Assembly: GCA_015143295.1 (NCBI GenBank)
Contig: CM026565.1
Location: forward strand, 30,450,052-30,514,051
DNA from: Tetracentron sinense
Lineage: Eukaryota; Streptophyta; Magnoliopsida; Trochodendrales; Trochodendraceae
Direction: 5' to 3'
DNA length: 64,000 bases
Positions 50,001-62,895 of this stretch are shown here, piece after piece. Made by a program: the position numbers and the translations under genes. The notes below the pieces were generated by a model. The model was not told where the DNA came from. It saw only the letters and a list, made by a program, of their open reading frames with translations, and made no database searches. Numbering within the stretch: the first letter of the stretch is position 1; each line of letters starts with the position of its first letter.

Positions 50001-53000
50001 AGCTTCTCGAAGAGCTTTGCTGTTATTGAAGTAGTGATCACAATCGACGTTCAGAAGATAGGCACCGTTAGTCAGGACAGCTGATACTCGAATCTGGATA
50101 ACATCAGACAAACCCAAATCATTCCTGTGAATAAGTTAGAAAAAAGAGACTTAAAGATTTGATACTATAGTTGCTTAGCAGCACCATCTAGAAAGGTGGT
50201 GATCTGTCTCTGTCCAACAATTGGTGCATGAATCATCAATTAGCACCATTCAATCAATGAAGTATTCTGAGGACCTCTGGACACATTTTTTTCAACTATA
50301 CAAATGCAAGTGAGACAGAAAATAATCTAATGGAAACAATATTTGGGCAGTAGCCCATCACAGTGGAACCTCATTGACTGCATGGTTCAGATTAGTGGGC
50401 AGTTGCATCGCTAACTGGTACAGATGTGTTTAATACAATGCCGACAAATGTTAAAAGAACTTTAAAATCACAAACCAATGCATTCATTGCTCCGGCTTTC
50501 TTGTGATGTTGGAAGCCCGGCCGCTTTTCACGGGAAACATAAACAAGACGAGGTAGCTCGTTTCCATCCGTATCAAGCCCTCCGCTGTGGCCTAAGAACA
50601 CCTGCAATTTCACAAAACAAAAGAATAAGAAAATAAAGGAAAAACAATAGAAGAGTGAAGCCGATATATGATTTGGGAGAAGGATGATGATACCTGGATC
50701 ATGCCAGGATGATCCCTAGGGTTATTTCCTGGCCAAGCAGTGCCATCTTGCATTGTCCAACCTTCCTCAGGCATTTTCTGCGCTTTAGCAACAAGGGCAT
50801 TGATCCGGACCTTGAATTCTTCATATTCCCTCTGCAAAGCATAATGATTCCCATCTTATAAATTGCAAGATCCAAGACTAGGAAATTGCAAAATCCAAGA
50901 CTAGCAAAACTACTAGTTTAATAAAACAGAACTACTTAAAAAATTGCAAAATCCTACACCTGTGTTTGTGTTGATATCAACACAAGGCATCAAACACCTC
51001 AATCCTGGAGAAACCTACAATATTGACATACTCCTTCAAAGAGGAAAAAAGAAGTATATGATGGACCTGGGGACCTGGGCCATCCCTGCAGTGAGCTGTA
51101 TGCTCCATACTATCACAAGGTGGACCAAATGATCCAGATTATTAGGTCAGCAGGGGCACTTCTAGGCTGTGGCACACCGCAAAAGTCAGACTGGATGACC
51201 ACTTCTTAAACTACATAAATTTTGGCCCTATTTGGAATGTTAAGATTTCCAGTCGATCTAATTTTCAGGCTACAGCCCATTGAAGATGATGACCAATTAA
51301 CTGAACAGGCCAGAAGTTAATGGGCCATGTTTCTAAATGGCAGTACAAGACATCAAATATATTGTCACTCACCTTCATTGCCCTTCGTTCTTTCACAAAA
51401 GATGGCTGTATCTTGTCCTTCAAGTAATCTATCTTTTGGGCGAAATAGAATTCAGGGGCCCTAGGTTCAATGTTGTGCTTCTTGCAGAAGGGCACCCACT
51501 TCCTTGCAAACTCCGAAGTCTCAGAGAGGGCTTCAAAGGTCAACATTGCTGACCCATCATCTGAAACATAGCATGAGACTTTGTCCACAGGGTAATCCAC
51601 AGCAAGTATGGACAACACTGTGTTGGCTGTCACAATAGGGGGCTCTTTGAGAGGATCCACCGTACTAACAAAGACATCTACAGGTGCTAGCTGTGAAGGC
51701 TCGCCTTCCCGATCAAATCTGCAAAAGTAAAACTAGTATGAGAAAATCACAATTTACAAGTGCTCCCAGAAGATAAAAGGGACGACTTGAAGTGAGAACG
51801 GAAATTAACTAACCTCAGTGCAAGCCTGTCAAGGTAAGTTTCACGGTTGATAGGAAACCATTTTGGAAACTGATCTAGAAGCCAAGACAAGGCAAACCAG
51901 ATCTCACAAATAACCGATGTTAGCCACAAAGGGTAAGCATCATTCACAGGGTGGGTCACACGGTATTGCAAAAAGAAGCACAAGATAATAAGTCGGAGTA
52001 TGATCACAATGCGGTAAGGAGTAAGGTGGGAAGAAGATATAGGCACCACCCGACTCAAAGGTTGCCGAGCATCATCAACCCTGCAATGGAGGGAACATGT
52101 CAACTTCATTAAATATAGATAGATATAATGGAAATGCACACAACAAACCCGATTTTGACTTATGAACACATTAACTTCATTAAATATAGATATAATGGAA
52201 ATGTACACACAAACCCTGAAATGTATTGTCCAAGTTCCCAAGTAATTGTGCACTGATTTCAAGAATAGCTAAAAAAATTACATATTGGACAAGCGGGTGC
52301 TTACATTTGTAGTTCTTCTCCATTAGATCCAGTTCCTTCATTGTCTCCCTTTCCTTCAGTGTATTTGCCGCTCATTTGCATCATATTTTTATCTTGTTTG
52401 AGTTTCCAACCTTCAACCCTTTCCTTCCAGTCAACATTTCCAAGGCCATAAGAATTCAAGTCCTTCGAAGGGTCCACAATTCTCACTGGAACTGTTATAT
52501 ATCACGGATAACGCAATTAAAAGATCTTTCAAAGAAGCCAAATGGATTTTTTTTTAAAAAAGCTTGTCTGAAAATGTCTACATTAGCATAGATAGACGTT
52601 CCATCGTACCAGGATGGCTAGGATCAACATAAGGAAGTGAGTGGACACGTTTTTCACCAGATCCCAGAGGACCTGACGTAGTTCGCACAGATTGGTTGTC
52701 GGGAGTAGCACTTGGAATTTCCCCAGAGAACTGAAATGGTTAGATCTATTCGTAAGCAAACAAAGGCGTTGAACAGAAGAATCAAGAATCTTTATAAATC
52801 ATGCTTCACAGGAAAGTTTACATTGAAATTTACAAATTTTCCCAGGATAACTAGCTCTCCATACATGAAGTGATGGTTCTTTTATTATCATATTTCCTGT
52901 TTATTTGTTCGTATCAATTCCTTGAAGAAAATAGAAAACAAGGGAGCTCGAGCACAATAGGGGCTGGGCAAGTTAGCATGGATTAGAAGATTCTATAATT

Positions 53001-55756
53001 GTTATTGATTAAAAAAAAAAGAGATTCTATAACTCTAAATGCAAACTTCATGAAACAAAGAAAAAATAGAGCTGTTTATAACTTCCTTGTATCAATGTGC
53101 GTTGAATGATTTAATCAAATAATTAGTTCATGATGTCTATTATTGATTGGTGGATAAACAATGGCCAGAATCTTTCTTTTTCCTATAAGCGACAATGTCT
53201 AGAAGCTCATTGAATCAAAGCTTGGCCAAGTCATTTGGATTAGTCCCAGCTCTATTCCAAACTTAATATCTAATTTTATAAGAATCGATGTACTCAACGA
53301 TCAACGGCCAATGCATATATAATTAACAATATTTTTCACTGAATTTACCAAATGCAGCTCAGAAATTGGAAAACCAATTTTCGAGTCAGGTGTACTTTTT
53401 GAGTACAGTTAGTATAAAACACTGGACATATGAGATGGAGAAAATGAGTGTCCCATCTGTAAAAAATGCTATTAGTTTGGAATCCACATACATCAACGTT
53501 CTTGAAGTTCTTTGAACCTTAATGGAACCAATTTTGAAACAGTAAAAACCAGTCATACTCATGTGCACTATCAGGTGTCTTGTGAAGGAAAAGAAAAGAA
53601 AGGTAAATTTACAGAAAAAGGATTTTTAAACAAGAGTGAACGTTATAAACACAAGCAAAATGACAATTACTAACATAATTGTATGATTTTGAAGAGATCT
53701 GCAATACCAAGACATAGCTAGATGAGGACAAATTGGCAAAGTAAAAATAAAATTAGTGAAGTCGAAATAATGAAAATTGAAAAATACGAAAAAAAAAATA
53801 GGTCCCACAATCCAGAAAAAAATGTTGATGAAAAAAGAGAATCTCCAAGACCCAGAGTTCATAAAAACAATAATGATCAAGTGTGTGCGTGTTTAAGTGT
53901 GTGTGTGTGTGTGTATGGAGGTAAACTATCTACACCTACCGGCTGCCCATGGGTGAGAAGTGGAACTGGGTGTCGAGATTCATGTCTAGAGGAAGAAGAA
54001 AGTTCAACATCATCTCCCAGCCATTGATGCACTGCCTTGCCATTTTCATGGGTGTAATTGAACTCATTCTCCAAATCATCAACATCAACCTCTTCATCAT
54101 CTCCTTCCACCCGAGGACTCCCTGAAATTTGCACATTTCATGAGCTTCATCCCCAGAAATCCAAACCAACGGAATTTTAGACACTTATAATCCCTAGAAA
54201 AATTATGATTTAGAACTAATCAGTGGACGATCGAAGAAGGTTATGAACCGACAGGCTAACCTTTAAGTCTTTTGTACCTAGTCTTGCACTGGGGGCAAGA
54301 CCGATTCCCGTCTTTGCGCTCATATTCATAACAAGCGCGGCAAACTGGGAATGCGCACTCATTACAAGCAACAAAAACATCACCTGTGGCTGTAACCCCA
54401 ACAGTATCTCCACAGATCTGACAAACTTGACCATTCAGATGTTTCAGGGGCTTGGCCTGCTACCACAGAAAGAAACTGATGAGCATTCCTAGAGCTATCA
54501 AAAGACGCATTAGCATTATTCACAGGAAAAAAAATAAAAACCTCCAATTCAATCAGTGTCTCCAGTAATTGAATCAGACAAAATACAATCTAGTTGTAAG
54601 CAAATTTACTCAATGTTGCTTCCTTCTTTAATTATCATTATATTGTCTATGGATGATGAATAGGATAAACAATTGTTATTGTTCAGGTCTCAAGAAGACA
54701 AATTAAAGGAATCCATGATCACTTGGTCTTTCTAAAGGCCTATCACTGGATAACCATAATCTTTTACCTACAGTGAAGGAATTTATATAAGCCTAAAATA
54801 CTCAGGTTGGAAATGCTCACAATCTATTGCATCTAAATTTAGCAGTAATGATAAGAACCCCGATCTCGGATGAAAACATCTATGTACCAAACTCATAAAA
54901 ACTTTCACAAACAGGCACACACCCGAGTACAAAATACCCAAAAGGAAATGCTACAACCTCCAACTACCACACATGAACACTAAAAATTTTGTGAGCAGAT
55001 TTCAATTGCAAAAACAAAAGAACTATGATTTTCACCAAACATAGCCACCAAAACCTGAGTTCAAGACATCTGCAAAACCTAGCCAGTCTGTTTAGTAAGC
55101 ACAAGCGGATCTCAGCAATGAAACCCAGACACCATATATACCACACTGAACTGAATTATCAAAATCTCATGTTTACATTTATTACAACCAGGATACAGAC
55201 AAAGAAAAAAAAAGAAATGGAACTCCACAAGGTTAAAGAACTAGATATAGAAATTAGAAAATACAATACTGTATAATCAAAGAATCTGAGAAAAAAGAAA
55301 AAGAACAAACAAACAAAAACCACAAATTTCACAAAACTTGACTATCTAAATCTCAGTTATTATACAGCAAAACTCAAATTTGAAAAACCCCACCAATTAC
55401 CCAAAAAGGTCAATGATTCAAACAAGATCTGCGCTCCTACAACCTCAAATTTAGAACCCCAGATAACGATTTCCACTATCTAATCAATATAATCGATACC
55501 CATTTTCCATTTTCATGAAAACAAACATAATTCAAACTCATAACTCACTACCCTACAGTCCAAGATCAGATCCAGTACCAAATCTCATACAGGAAAAAAA
55601 AAAAAAAAAAAAGACTGAAGAAAAACTATTGATTTCGAGACTGAAAGACCAAATGGGTAACGAGAAAAAACGAACCCCAACATCTCCATCGTGTCGAATC
55701 AGGACGAGCTCATTTCGTTTGTGCGAACCAGCAATCAATCCTGCATTTGCTTCCAT
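47092..55756 (-). CDS. CESA1: cellulose synthase catalytic subunit, CESA1-like
   Basis: Fourteen minus-strand exons with consistent phases encode 1,083 aa: 55756-55676, 54456-54261, 54121-53940, 52730-52610, 52491-52305, 52080-51814, 51718-51373, 50831-50694, 50601-50476, 50093-49881, 49782-49524, 49362-49166, 49053-48703 and 47679-47092. It polymerises UDP-glucose into beta-1,4-glucan at the plasma membrane in the cellulose synthase complex. In order: [16 protein letters not shown]; a RING-type zinc finger with all eight Cys (39, 42, 58, 61, 66, 69, 81, 84); a variable acidic region; two TM helices (exon 6); DDG (398-400), DCD (565-567), TED (780-782) and QVLRW (820-824); then six C-terminal TM helices ending GQCGVNC. 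The N-terminus, SSSSRHES region and C-terminus place it in the CESA1 (primary wall) clade. Odd: CRACYEYER where CRPCYEYER is usual. Exon borders around 53940 are the least certain. Confidence 0.95.
53893..53916. repeat. GT microsatellite in CESA intron 3
   Basis: A GTGTGT run just downstream of the exon 3 donor. Confidence 0.8.
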
Positions 55757-56415
55757 GGGTTCCGAAACAGAACAAGAACAACAAAAGTGTGATTTTTGAA
55801 GATCAGAAGAACATCTAGGGGCTCAGAGAGGGATCTTTCGCTCAGATTTCTCTAAATCTGAGAAGAAAAACGATGGGCACTCTCTGATTATTTGCCCATT
55901 AATCTCTCATCTCCACTCTCTCTCCTTCCCAGCCTCTTTTATCCTTTTTATTTCTTTCTTTCTTCTTTGCTTTATTTTATTTATTAATAATGTGAGGTTA
56001 TTACCGGCTGAAGAAGTAAGGATTTGGGCCCGGCCCGGCCCCACCAGCTGTTGCTCGAACCGCGCTGTGGCTACTTTATCCGGCTTCGAGTGTTTCGCCG
56101 TACACATTCTTAGTGTTCCTCATTTACTACTGCCGGATGGCTTCGGATACAGATCGGGGCTTTGTCTAAGTGGTAATATATCCCTTGCTTGCCAAAAGGT
56201 TTACTCACTTGCTCACCAGAGTATGTCTTTGGTGACCAACGGAATCAGTGGACAAAAAAATGTCATCTCACCAAAAGTTTTTTTTTTTTTTTTTCTCTCT
56301 ATTTTTTGACTTCTTCCTATTTAAATTTTTTTTCCTTTTTTTTGAACACATGTCCATTGATCCATTGCTCACCAAAGGGATACTCTGATGAGCAACAAAT
56401 AAACCTTTAGCTCCC
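55757..56415 (-). promoter_or_regulatory. leader and promoter region of the CESA1-like gene
   Basis: Upstream of the ATG the minus strand is AG-rich (plus-strand CT-rich at 55895-55975), as in many plant leaders. TAAATAAAATAAAG on the minus strand near 55970-55985 could serve as an AT-rich core element. Beyond 56000 I see no assigned motif. Confidence 0.35.
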
Positions 56416-56419
56416 ATGT

Positions 56420-56570
56420 TTTGGGGTAAGGTACCGGATTCCATTCACGAGAGGGTGAGAGCTTGTATATACTCTCCACCCGCCCCCCCTCCTCCCCAAC
56501 TAACTGAACAGATACTAGCACCTAACCGGTGTTGCAGCCTAAACGTATATCTCGAACCAAAAAAAAAAAA
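56420..56570 (+). mobile_element. SINE, family A, partly truncated
   Basis: GGATTCCATTCACGAGAGGG is the B-box region. CTCTCCACCCGCC, CTGAACAGATACTAGCACC, ACCGGTGTTGCAGCC and TATATCTCGAACC plus A-tail match the 7551 and 27814 copies. The A-box head is degraded. Confidence 0.75.
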
Positions 56571-56639
56571 AGCTTCGGAATGGGTGTCCACACTTCATGA
56601 GACACATGGCGATAAAAATGCGATATATATATTATGAAA

Positions 56640-56830
56640 AATGCTAACGACCACTCAATGTGTGAAATTTTTAACTTTTAGGAGACTTTTTTACCCCTAT
56701 GTATTAAATATTATTCTATTAAATGTAAGAATATTTTGATATTTTTATAAGGGATAGTTTATTAAATAGAAGAGAGAATGAGTGCAAGAAAAATCAAATT
56801 GTATTTATTCTCTTATGTATTTAATGTGTG
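56640..56830. repeat. dispersed repeat, copy 1
   Basis: GTGTGAAATTTTTAAC, GACTTTTTTACCCCTATGTA and AAGAATATTTTGATATTTTT recur in the same order at 57830-57985. Ends not resolved. Confidence 0.55.
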
Positions 56831-57039
56831 AAATTGTTAACCTTCACCAGATGTCCTATGAAGTATGGATACCTGAGCTAGGCGCTCGGGCGTCCACCAA
56901 AGCAAATCTAAAGTCCTACTAGATGGGTAGTATGATACTAAGCAGGTGAGTATCTCAGTGTTGCTAACGTTCACGCAGTAGGTGAATTTGGTAAGAAAAT
57001 TTTAAGGCAGTGATTAGCACACCATGCATTAATGCTATG

Positions 57040-57190
57040 GCCATGTGTCATTTTTAACACTTTTAACTAATGTATCTTGAAGCTTAAGAAAATTAAAGTT
57101 AATATTTTTGTTTTTAACAATTAGGGTTGGATTGCTTAACCATATGAATAAATAAATCTTAACTACAATTGATATATGGTAAAAAAAAAA
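57040..57190. repeat. foldback family remnant
   Basis: CCATGTGTCATTTTTAACAC and TAGGGTTGGATTGCTTAACC with AATCTTAACTACAATTGAT keep the arm motifs in order. A G-rich tract follows at 57191-57216. Confidence 0.4.
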
Positions 57191-57399
57191 GGGGGGGAGA
57201 GGGGGGGGAGGGGGGCATGGACCAATGAGGGCTGCACATTAGACTACATAGTCTAATGCGGCAATAAGTTAAGCATTTCCCAAATTTTAATCCTTGAGCA
57301 ATAATTTGTTCCATTGGTGAGGAGCGAACTATTACTCCATTATTACTCCTCGCTCTCACAAAGCCAACTCAACTACCATGAACTCTAGTTAATTTTTTT

Positions 57400-57520
57400 T
57401 AATTCCAATAGTAAAAAAATATTTTATTTTTAAAGAAAACAAGGGTAGATGAGTAAAACCTAGGGGTGATTGAATGTTAACCACAATTAATTAGAGTTAG
57501 AAAGAGGATGCGTGGAATTA
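57400..57520. repeat. foldback family right-arm remnant
   Basis: GGGTAGATGAGTAAAACC, TAGGGGTGATTGAATGTTAA and CCACAATTAATTAGAGTTAG. Confidence 0.4.
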
Positions 57521-57829
57521 AAAGGGGACCCGAGATGCACCTCCTCGCGGCACCTACCGAGAATGTGATTATTTTCCTTTATCCTTGTATTAATTATCAA
57601 ACTTCTTAAAGTTTGATAATTTAGTATTTTCACAAGTAATAAATCATTAAATAAATGAGTGAGAAAATATGGTTTGACTTTTCTTACTGTTTTTGTTTAT
57701 TTTATATAATGAATTCTCTTTTGAAAATATTAAAGTACTATTATATGTAATTAAATGGTATTCAATATATAGAGATAAAAAAGACTAGTAAAAGTTAACG
57801 AGTTACTAATGTTGATCAAAGTTAACATT

Positions 57830-57985
57830 CTCCATATATATACACTCAGTGTGTGAATTTATTGATCTTCATTAGACTTTTTTACCCTTATGTATTGACT
57901 AACATTCTATTAAATATAAGAATATTTTGATATTTTTATAGGAGATAATTTATTAAATAAGAGAGAGAAAAAATATATGAAAACT
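57830..57985. repeat. dispersed repeat, copy 2
   Basis: CAGTGTGTGAATTTATTGA, GACTTTTTTACCCTTATGTA and AAGAATATTTTGATATTTTT match copy 1 at 56640-56830. Confidence 0.55.
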
Positions 57986-58064
57986 TAAAATTGGGTCAAA
58001 CGATAAGCATCTCAACCACCACACTTGAAGGGATTTAAATCTGATTACCCCAATTTGGGGATAC

Positions 58065-58330
58065 ACAGGGACAAAGCCACATGAGACTCGAGGGCTAAAG
58101 CCCGTCACCTCTAAAATTTTGAAGAAAAAAAATTCATAGTATTAATAGGGGCGGAGCTAGGGGACGGAGAGCTCTAACCTCTTCAAAGGTCTGGGAAAAA
58201 TATATTCTTTACAAATTGACACAAACCAACGCGATGACATGAACTTATCCCTCGAAAACAAAATTCCGGGGGCTACACCAGAACCCATTGTTAGCCCCTT
58301 GCAAAAGAATCCGGGCTCTGCCCATGGGGA
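58065..58330. repeat. hAT-like fragment
   Basis: AGGGGCGGAGCTAGGGGACG (58147) on the left and, inverted, ATGGGCAGAGCCCGGATTC on the right (about 58308-58326). Similar to 44160-44335. No clean TSD. Confidence 0.4.
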
Positions 58331-58334
58331 TACA

Positions 58335-59040
58335 TGCCGCCATTGTTACAATAAGGCAGGTGTATATATGTTGATCCATGTGGGCAATAATCTAAATCAT
58401 GGAGATTTGTACTTTGCAAAATCCTATGACATGGATGGCTTTGTGCCTTCGAATTCATGCTAAGGCGTTTCTTAGAGACGACACCCAATAGCAGGAGAAG
58501 CACTGCAAAGGGAGAAGGGTAATAAAAATGAGGTTTCTTGGTGAGTACAAGATAGCTTAAACAGAAAAGGAATAATAGTAAACAATGAAGAATAAGAAAG
58601 TAAATTATAGGCTGTTATCAAATATATATAATAGTGTTGTCCAATGTGATAATTTACATTATTAGTGTTTGTATATTTCAAGGAAGATTAGAAAATAAAT
58701 ATTAATAAAAAAAAATTAGGAGTATATAGGTGAATTTGTTATAGTTTTTAAGAGCAGAGAATATTTATAGGAAAGAAATCAAATGGTAAAAACAAGACAG
58801 TAGACGATATGAAGTGTGGAAATAGCAATGAAATGAAATGGAAGATTGGCTTATTGGGTCTGCAATGACATGATCTTGCAAAGAGTGCTATACAGAGGCT
58901 TCCAAAATCTCAATGTCGTTGCTACTCCTTCAATAAGTTAAGAAAATTAATTATTTCAAGTAATAGGAAACAATAGCTATACATTCACTACCACAATAAG
59001 AGTTCGAAAACTTGCGTCTAGAACTAAAATTACACCTCCG
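58335..59040. other. intergenic, nothing recognised
   Basis: AT-rich with no supported feature. Confidence 0.4.
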
Positions 59041-59044
59041 TCTC

Positions 59045-59175
59045 TTGTTCCAGTTGTGGGTGTGGCCTCTCTCTTGAGGGAGATTTGAGGATCTAATCCT
59101 CAGGTGATGATTTGCAAGAACTCCACTCCCTAACCATTGCTCTAATCAATCCTACATAAATGATACCAAAAAAAA
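59045..59175 (+). mobile_element. tRNA-derived SINE
   Basis: GTTGTGGGTGTGGCCTCTC then GAGGATCTAATCCTCAGG (B-box-like), ending AATGATACCAAAAAAAAAG. It shares the ACC-plus-A terminus. Confidence 0.55.
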
Positions 59176-59291
59176 AGAAAAATCTCAGCTTGTATCAATG
59201 TAACACATACTTTCCAAAGAGACATATACCCATGTTCGCTTTTATAGGTAATAAAATGATTAATTCAGATTTTGGTAGACGGTAATTATAC

Positions 59292-59499
59292 AAGGAAAGT
59301 AATTTAAAACTCTCTGAAAGAACCTTTTATCAAGTATTGGACCATCCGATTGAAAATCTAACGGTGCCAAGTACACATCGATTAAATGGTGGGCTCAACA
59401 TGATGCTTGGCGTCATTAAATTAGATTTTTAATCGAACGACCCAACTCTCAATAGATATAGATAATAGATAGGAGGTAGAGTTATAAGTCACTTCCCTT
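59292..59499. mobile_element. MITE of the CTCTCGATAGTA family, copy 3 (diverged)
   Basis: AAGGAAAGTAATTTAAAACTC on the left, GAGTTATAAGTCACTTCCCT on the right, with the family centre TTAAATGGTGGGCTCAAC. Confidence 0.65.
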
Positions 59500-61340
59500 T
59501 CTACAATCTACTGCCAAAAGTTAAGGTTAAGGCCATAAAAGTATAAAATACCATCGTATTCTTTAAGTAAGGCTCGGAGTTGGGGAGCCGTCAAGCTGAG
59601 TCACTAGTAATGTGGCTCGAGCCATAACATTCATTTTAAGACTGAGAGTGTCGGTTGAGGAGGGCAAAGACTTCTGACTTGTGAGCATTACTGTCACTTG
59701 CTGTTGACAGCCTGTCTCCGGTTAATTACCGGGAGTTGTCTGTAAATTAACGACTTCACAACTCGAGTATCTGTCGGTGGACTCCTTTGTTTTTTTTTTT
59801 TCGCATTTATTTTTCAAGTTCCGCTGTCTTTCTTAAAATTACATAATTACCCTTTTCTTTTTTTTCTTTATTAACCAGAAATTTGCCGATACCCTCACAA
59901 CGGAAAGATGGTTAAGAGCATTCCAACTAGGACAAGCTTATAAATTTTTGTAACCCCCCCCCCCCCATACACACACACAAAAAGTATCATAAGAGTAACC
60001 CCCCCTTGAGAGAGTCCCTACCCCACCATTCAAGCGAGACTCGGGGAGCTTTTGGGGCGACTTATAAAGTCCTATACTTTTGTAAATGAATGATTTCAAA
60101 TTTCTTTGAAAAATGATAAAACTTAAAATCTTATTATGTTAAGAATTAGAGATTAACTATGAATAAGAGCTCGTTGAACAGCCAACTAAAGCAATCCAAA
60201 ATTTGTCTTGAAAAATGGTAATTTGATAATTATTAATATAAAGAAGGGTATTTTTAAATTTTTTTTTTTTTTTGAAATATCCATCCCCAAGTCAATTTTT
60301 AATTTTGGGTTGCTCTCATTGACGGTTCAATCAGAGCTCTTGTTGATAGTTATTTTCTAAGAATTAATTGTTAGAAACCTTAAAAAGATTCAAATTTCTT
60401 AACATCTACCTTGATAAGCTTTATAAATCTAATAAAGGAAATAGAAAAATGCTAGTGTGCCTCTTATAATTCCAAAATCTCATTAGAAGCTATAAAGTTA
60501 TTGTTTTCTTTTTATATAATTATTTTTTGTATTATGTTAAAACAACAATTTTCTTATTTGTAAATATTGAATTATAAGAGTGGGGCTAGCATTCAAAAAA
60601 TAAATAAATTGATAGACCAATAGGATCCGAACATGTACACGTGTACACATGTAAGAGTGCGACTGAGCGCCTATAGGATGGGTCCCCACCATAAGTTGAC
60701 GCAATCAATGATTGTTATTAAGGGAAATTACATTCTCAACAATGCATTTATCCTCAAACTTACAAAATTTGTGGCCCAAACTTTCTTGAAAGAAAAACTT
60801 TTGGCTCCAATCAGATTATAGATTATAATGATAAAACAATATTATTGATTGTTAATAGTTAGAATAAGACATTGACAATGCTTACATAATTAAACAAAAC
60901 ATAGAAAGAAACTAATAAAATGCATAAGAAATTTTAAAAAAAAAATTGCAATCTTATTGTTTATGAAAAATAATCATGGAATATCAATAATAGTCTTAAA
61001 TTACACTATTTATTTATTTTTATTATCATTTTTGGGAGGTTTAGGTGGGTTAAGGGCATTTTTTGTAGTTTCTAATAAAAGAAGGCCTTAAGGTGACATG
61101 TCCTCGTGCTTTGTATTCTTATTTTTATATTCTAATTTCGATAGAGAAACTTAAAAAATAGGAATTTGTTAATCTTAGAGTGTGGTATAGCGTTAGGTTG
61201 ATTGTCAATTTGTGTTGCTGTAGAGATTCCTTTTTCAAAGTGTAGACTTCGTCGGTGAGAGAGTGGTTAAAAGGATAGATTAGGGGATGGCTTTCTTTTC
61301 AACTTCTCACATGGAAGTAGAAACCATGTCCCACCTTAGA
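59500..61340. other. AT-rich intergenic, nothing recognised
   Basis: A C-run at about 59956-59966 and CA repeats beside it; otherwise no gene, RNA or delimited repeat. Confidence 0.4.
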
Positions 61341-61346
61341 TCACAA

Positions 61347-61615
61347 GCCTTTCTAGCTTTAACTTAAGTTACACGGCTAATGGAACATGCATTTTCTTTC
61401 ACTATGACCAATGACCCTTCATAACCCTAACCCTAGATTTCGATCCATCCTGATCTTATTTTTTTTTGGGGACCCACACCTTTAGCCTTTCTAGCTTTAA
61501 CTTAAGTTACACGGCTATGGAACATGCATTTTCTTTCACTATGACCAATGACCCTTCAAAATCCTAACCCTAGATTTCGAACAATTGATCCATCCTGATC
61601 CTTTTCTTTTTTTTT
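61347..61615. repeat. tandem duplication, two copies of ~138 bp
   Basis: GCCTTTCTAGCTTTAACTTA begins both copies (61347 and 61485). They run nearly identical through CATGCATTTTCTTTCACTAT and CCTAACCCTAGATTTCGA to CATCCTGATC. The second copy has a 9-bp insertion (near AACAATTGA) and a one-base loss. Confidence 0.85.
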
Positions 61616-61651
61616 TGGGAGGGGGGCAAGATAGTCCTAGCGCACACCCAA

Positions 61652-61819
61652 ACCGCTTCTGAGACCATCTTATGGTCGAGACCATCAAGACCGTAATACG
61701 CAACACGAGATTTCAGGTGGGGTCCATTTTCACATGGTGGGCCGCACCTGAATTCTTGTGTTATGCAACACGGTCTTGATGGTCTCAGCCCTAGCTAAGA
61801 CAGTCTAGAAGCATTTCCC
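61652..61819. mobile_element. MITE of the GGGAAATGCTTYTGAGACC family
   Basis: CGCTTCTGAGACCATCTTATGG and GTCGAGACCATCAAGACCGT mirror ACGGTCTTGATGGTCTCAG and TCTAGAAGCATTTCCC. The centre has GATTTCAGGTGGGG, as in 39208-39354. Confidence 0.7.
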
Positions 61820-61824
61820 AAAAT

Positions 61825-62580
61825 ATTTGGTGGAACGAAAACTGCACGAGGTCGTCTCGAATTAGCCTGGTAACAACTCTTTGGAATGTTCTTGTTCTTT
61901 CCTATGTGTTGTGATCTGATTGGAGGAAAAAACTTGAATTTAAAATTTTCATTTTTCTTCTTTTTTACCCTCCAATCAAAACATGACAATCTCAATTGGC
62001 TATGATATGATCTCAATCTTTAGAGGTGTCATCATTTATCGAGGCTAATACACATGGTGCATGAGCCTCTTATTGCTACAACATACATGGTGAAATCATA
62101 TTGTGACTCAAAGATTGTGACAATCCAACTGATGTAGGTTCCACCCTATATGTTTTGTTTAATAGAAGATAGGGACATGATGCAAAACCAAAATCTCTCC
62201 CAAGTCAAGATTAACCATGATATTTTGGGAGACATTTCATTTGGAGATTGGATAAAACTTCAAGCAAGCAATGCATGCATTATATTTTGAACGTTTAGTA
62301 ACAATCATTACATGCACCGAATTTTGGAACATTTGAAACACATACGACTGTTGTACCTACTACCTACCATTCACATTCACCACTAGTGAGCAGGGCTCGC
62401 AAGTATGAGAGCGGGGCTGCTATAGTAGAGAGATTTTTTTGTCATTGATACGGAAAATCTTTACACCATTTAATCTAAAAGTTCTTGAACTGCCTCTACT
62501 CTTGTATTATGTTGATTAGTGATATCTCCTTTGTCTTTGTTGAGACATTTAAGGGATAAAGAAAGAGACAGGCGTGTGTG
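61825..62580. other. intergenic, nothing recognised
   Basis: No supported feature. Confidence 0.4.
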
Positions 62581-62584
62581 CGTG

Positions 62585-62895
62585 TCACTGTGGCTTCAAA
62601 AATTTTAAATACAGCTTTTGAGGATCACGAACCATAACTTTCTTCTTCATAATCAAAGCAGTAGATTTAGAGTCTGTTTCAACAATAACTTGCCTTTAAC
62701 CTGTATTTCAAGCTAATGCGAGACTATGATAGATAGCCCATAATTCAGCCATAGTCATAGAACAAATGTTCATATTATAGACACAATCTTTCAACCACCT
62801 GTCAGATTCATCTCGAAACAGGTCTCCTCCACTGACTAAGCACGGGTTGCCCTTAGAGCTCCTATCCGTATTTAGCTCCATCATGATTGTCACTC
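62585..62895 (-). mobile_element. LINE RNase H domain remnant
   Basis: On the minus strand, LNTDRSSKGNPCLVSGGDLF, then MTMAELWAIYHSLALA, a stop, and VETDSKSTALIMKKK reproduce the order of the plant LINE RNase H domain (D, E and D catalytic positions visible). Stops make it non-functional. Borders not resolved. Confidence 0.7.
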
